Origin: Formosa sediminum
GTDB taxonomy: Bacteria > Bacteroidota > Bacteroidia > Flavobacteriales > Flavobacteriaceae
Direction of reading: 5' to 3'
DNA length: 64,000 bases
Assembly (NCBI RefSeq): GCF_007197735.1
Contig: NZ_CP041637.1
Coordinates: forward strand, 3,195,001 to 3,259,000
Part shown: in pieces, positions 63,958 to 64,000 of the stretch
Layout: each line of letters opens with the position of its first letter
How positions within the stretch are numbered: the first letter of the stretch is position 1
Translations under genes and position numbers: made by a program
The notes under the pieces: generated by a model
What the model was told of the DNA's origin: nothing
The model's database searches: none
What the model saw: the letters and a program-made list of their open reading frames with translations, nothing else

Positions 63958-64000
63958 AATTCTCAATTATAATTCAAAATTACAATTTTTAATAGCTGAA

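Overview
The window is a contiguous piece of a Bacteroidota chromosome, almost certainly from a marine-type Flavobacteriaceae. This rests on the very low GC content, the absence of clear Shine-Dalgarno sites, promoter-like TAnnTTTG boxes just upstream of several genes, Bacteroidota-only families (DUF4834, DUF6146, DUF6787, TIGR02757, a TonB receptor with a carboxypeptidase-like N-terminal domain, the DUF4159 protein) and flavobacterial gene orders such as zapA-6S-rny. I see no rRNA, tRNA, insertion sequence, prophage or CRISPR array. The content is mainly housekeeping, with small accessory patches at about 39-48 kb.

Layout. 0-3 kb: edge of a YfhO-like membrane protein, a DUF4834 protein, an outer-membrane transporter-like protein and a GNAT-like protein. 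3-5.5 kb: an alpha-oxoamine synthase (serine palmitoyltransferase/cysteate acyltransferase type) and a strongly diverged cysteine-synthase paralogue, a possible sulfonolipid or sphingolipid pair. 5.5-12 kb: oligopeptidase B, YbaB, a small membrane protein, a 1-Cys peroxiredoxin, fumarase and the NAD(P)HX repair enzyme. 12.3-17.3 kb: the threonine operon thrABC, preceded by a candidate Ile/Thr-rich leader peptide with hairpins and ended by a strong terminator. 17.5-21.9 kb: gcvT, an epimerase-like protein, a pterin dehydratase, YebC, a DUF3050 protein and a small SMR transporter. 21.9-25 kb: a minus-strand envelope operon kdsB-HAD-kdnB-acyltransferase that points to 8-amino-Kdo (Kdo8N) lipopolysaccharide. 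25-31.7 kb: several small family proteins, folE, lolD with a CPBP protease, a TIGR02757 protein and an S10 carboxypeptidase.

31.9-34.3 kb carries rny, a structured RNA that I read as 6S RNA, zapA and a coiled-coil protein, all on the minus strand. 34.5-39.3 kb has an M23 peptidase abutting a TonB-dependent receptor, then an acetyltransferase. 39.3-48.9 kb is the least ordinary stretch: a 56-residue orphan ORF with its own terminator, a penicillin-acylase-family lipoprotein, orphan lipoproteins, a PfkB kinase, a tandem retropepsin-like protease with a PDZ-like end, a methyltransferase and a DUF1275 protein. 49-52.4 kb is a glycolytic group (pfkA-gap, then a BadF-type sugar kinase overlapping mgsA). 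52.5-57 kb encodes a giant TamB-like protein with an odd start. 57-63 kb is a tight plus-strand run (tsaD, PPIase, rsmE, DUF4159, trmH-like, AI-2E exporter family, THUMP-like methyltransferase). The window ends with a DM13 lipoprotein, a YchJ-like protein and a small lysine-rich protein.

The most interesting items are the thr leader region, the 6S RNA locus, the orphan 56-residue gene, the cysteine-synthase-like protein that has lost its PLP phosphate loop, and the Kdo8N operon. I did not find a convincing wholly new multi-gene system.
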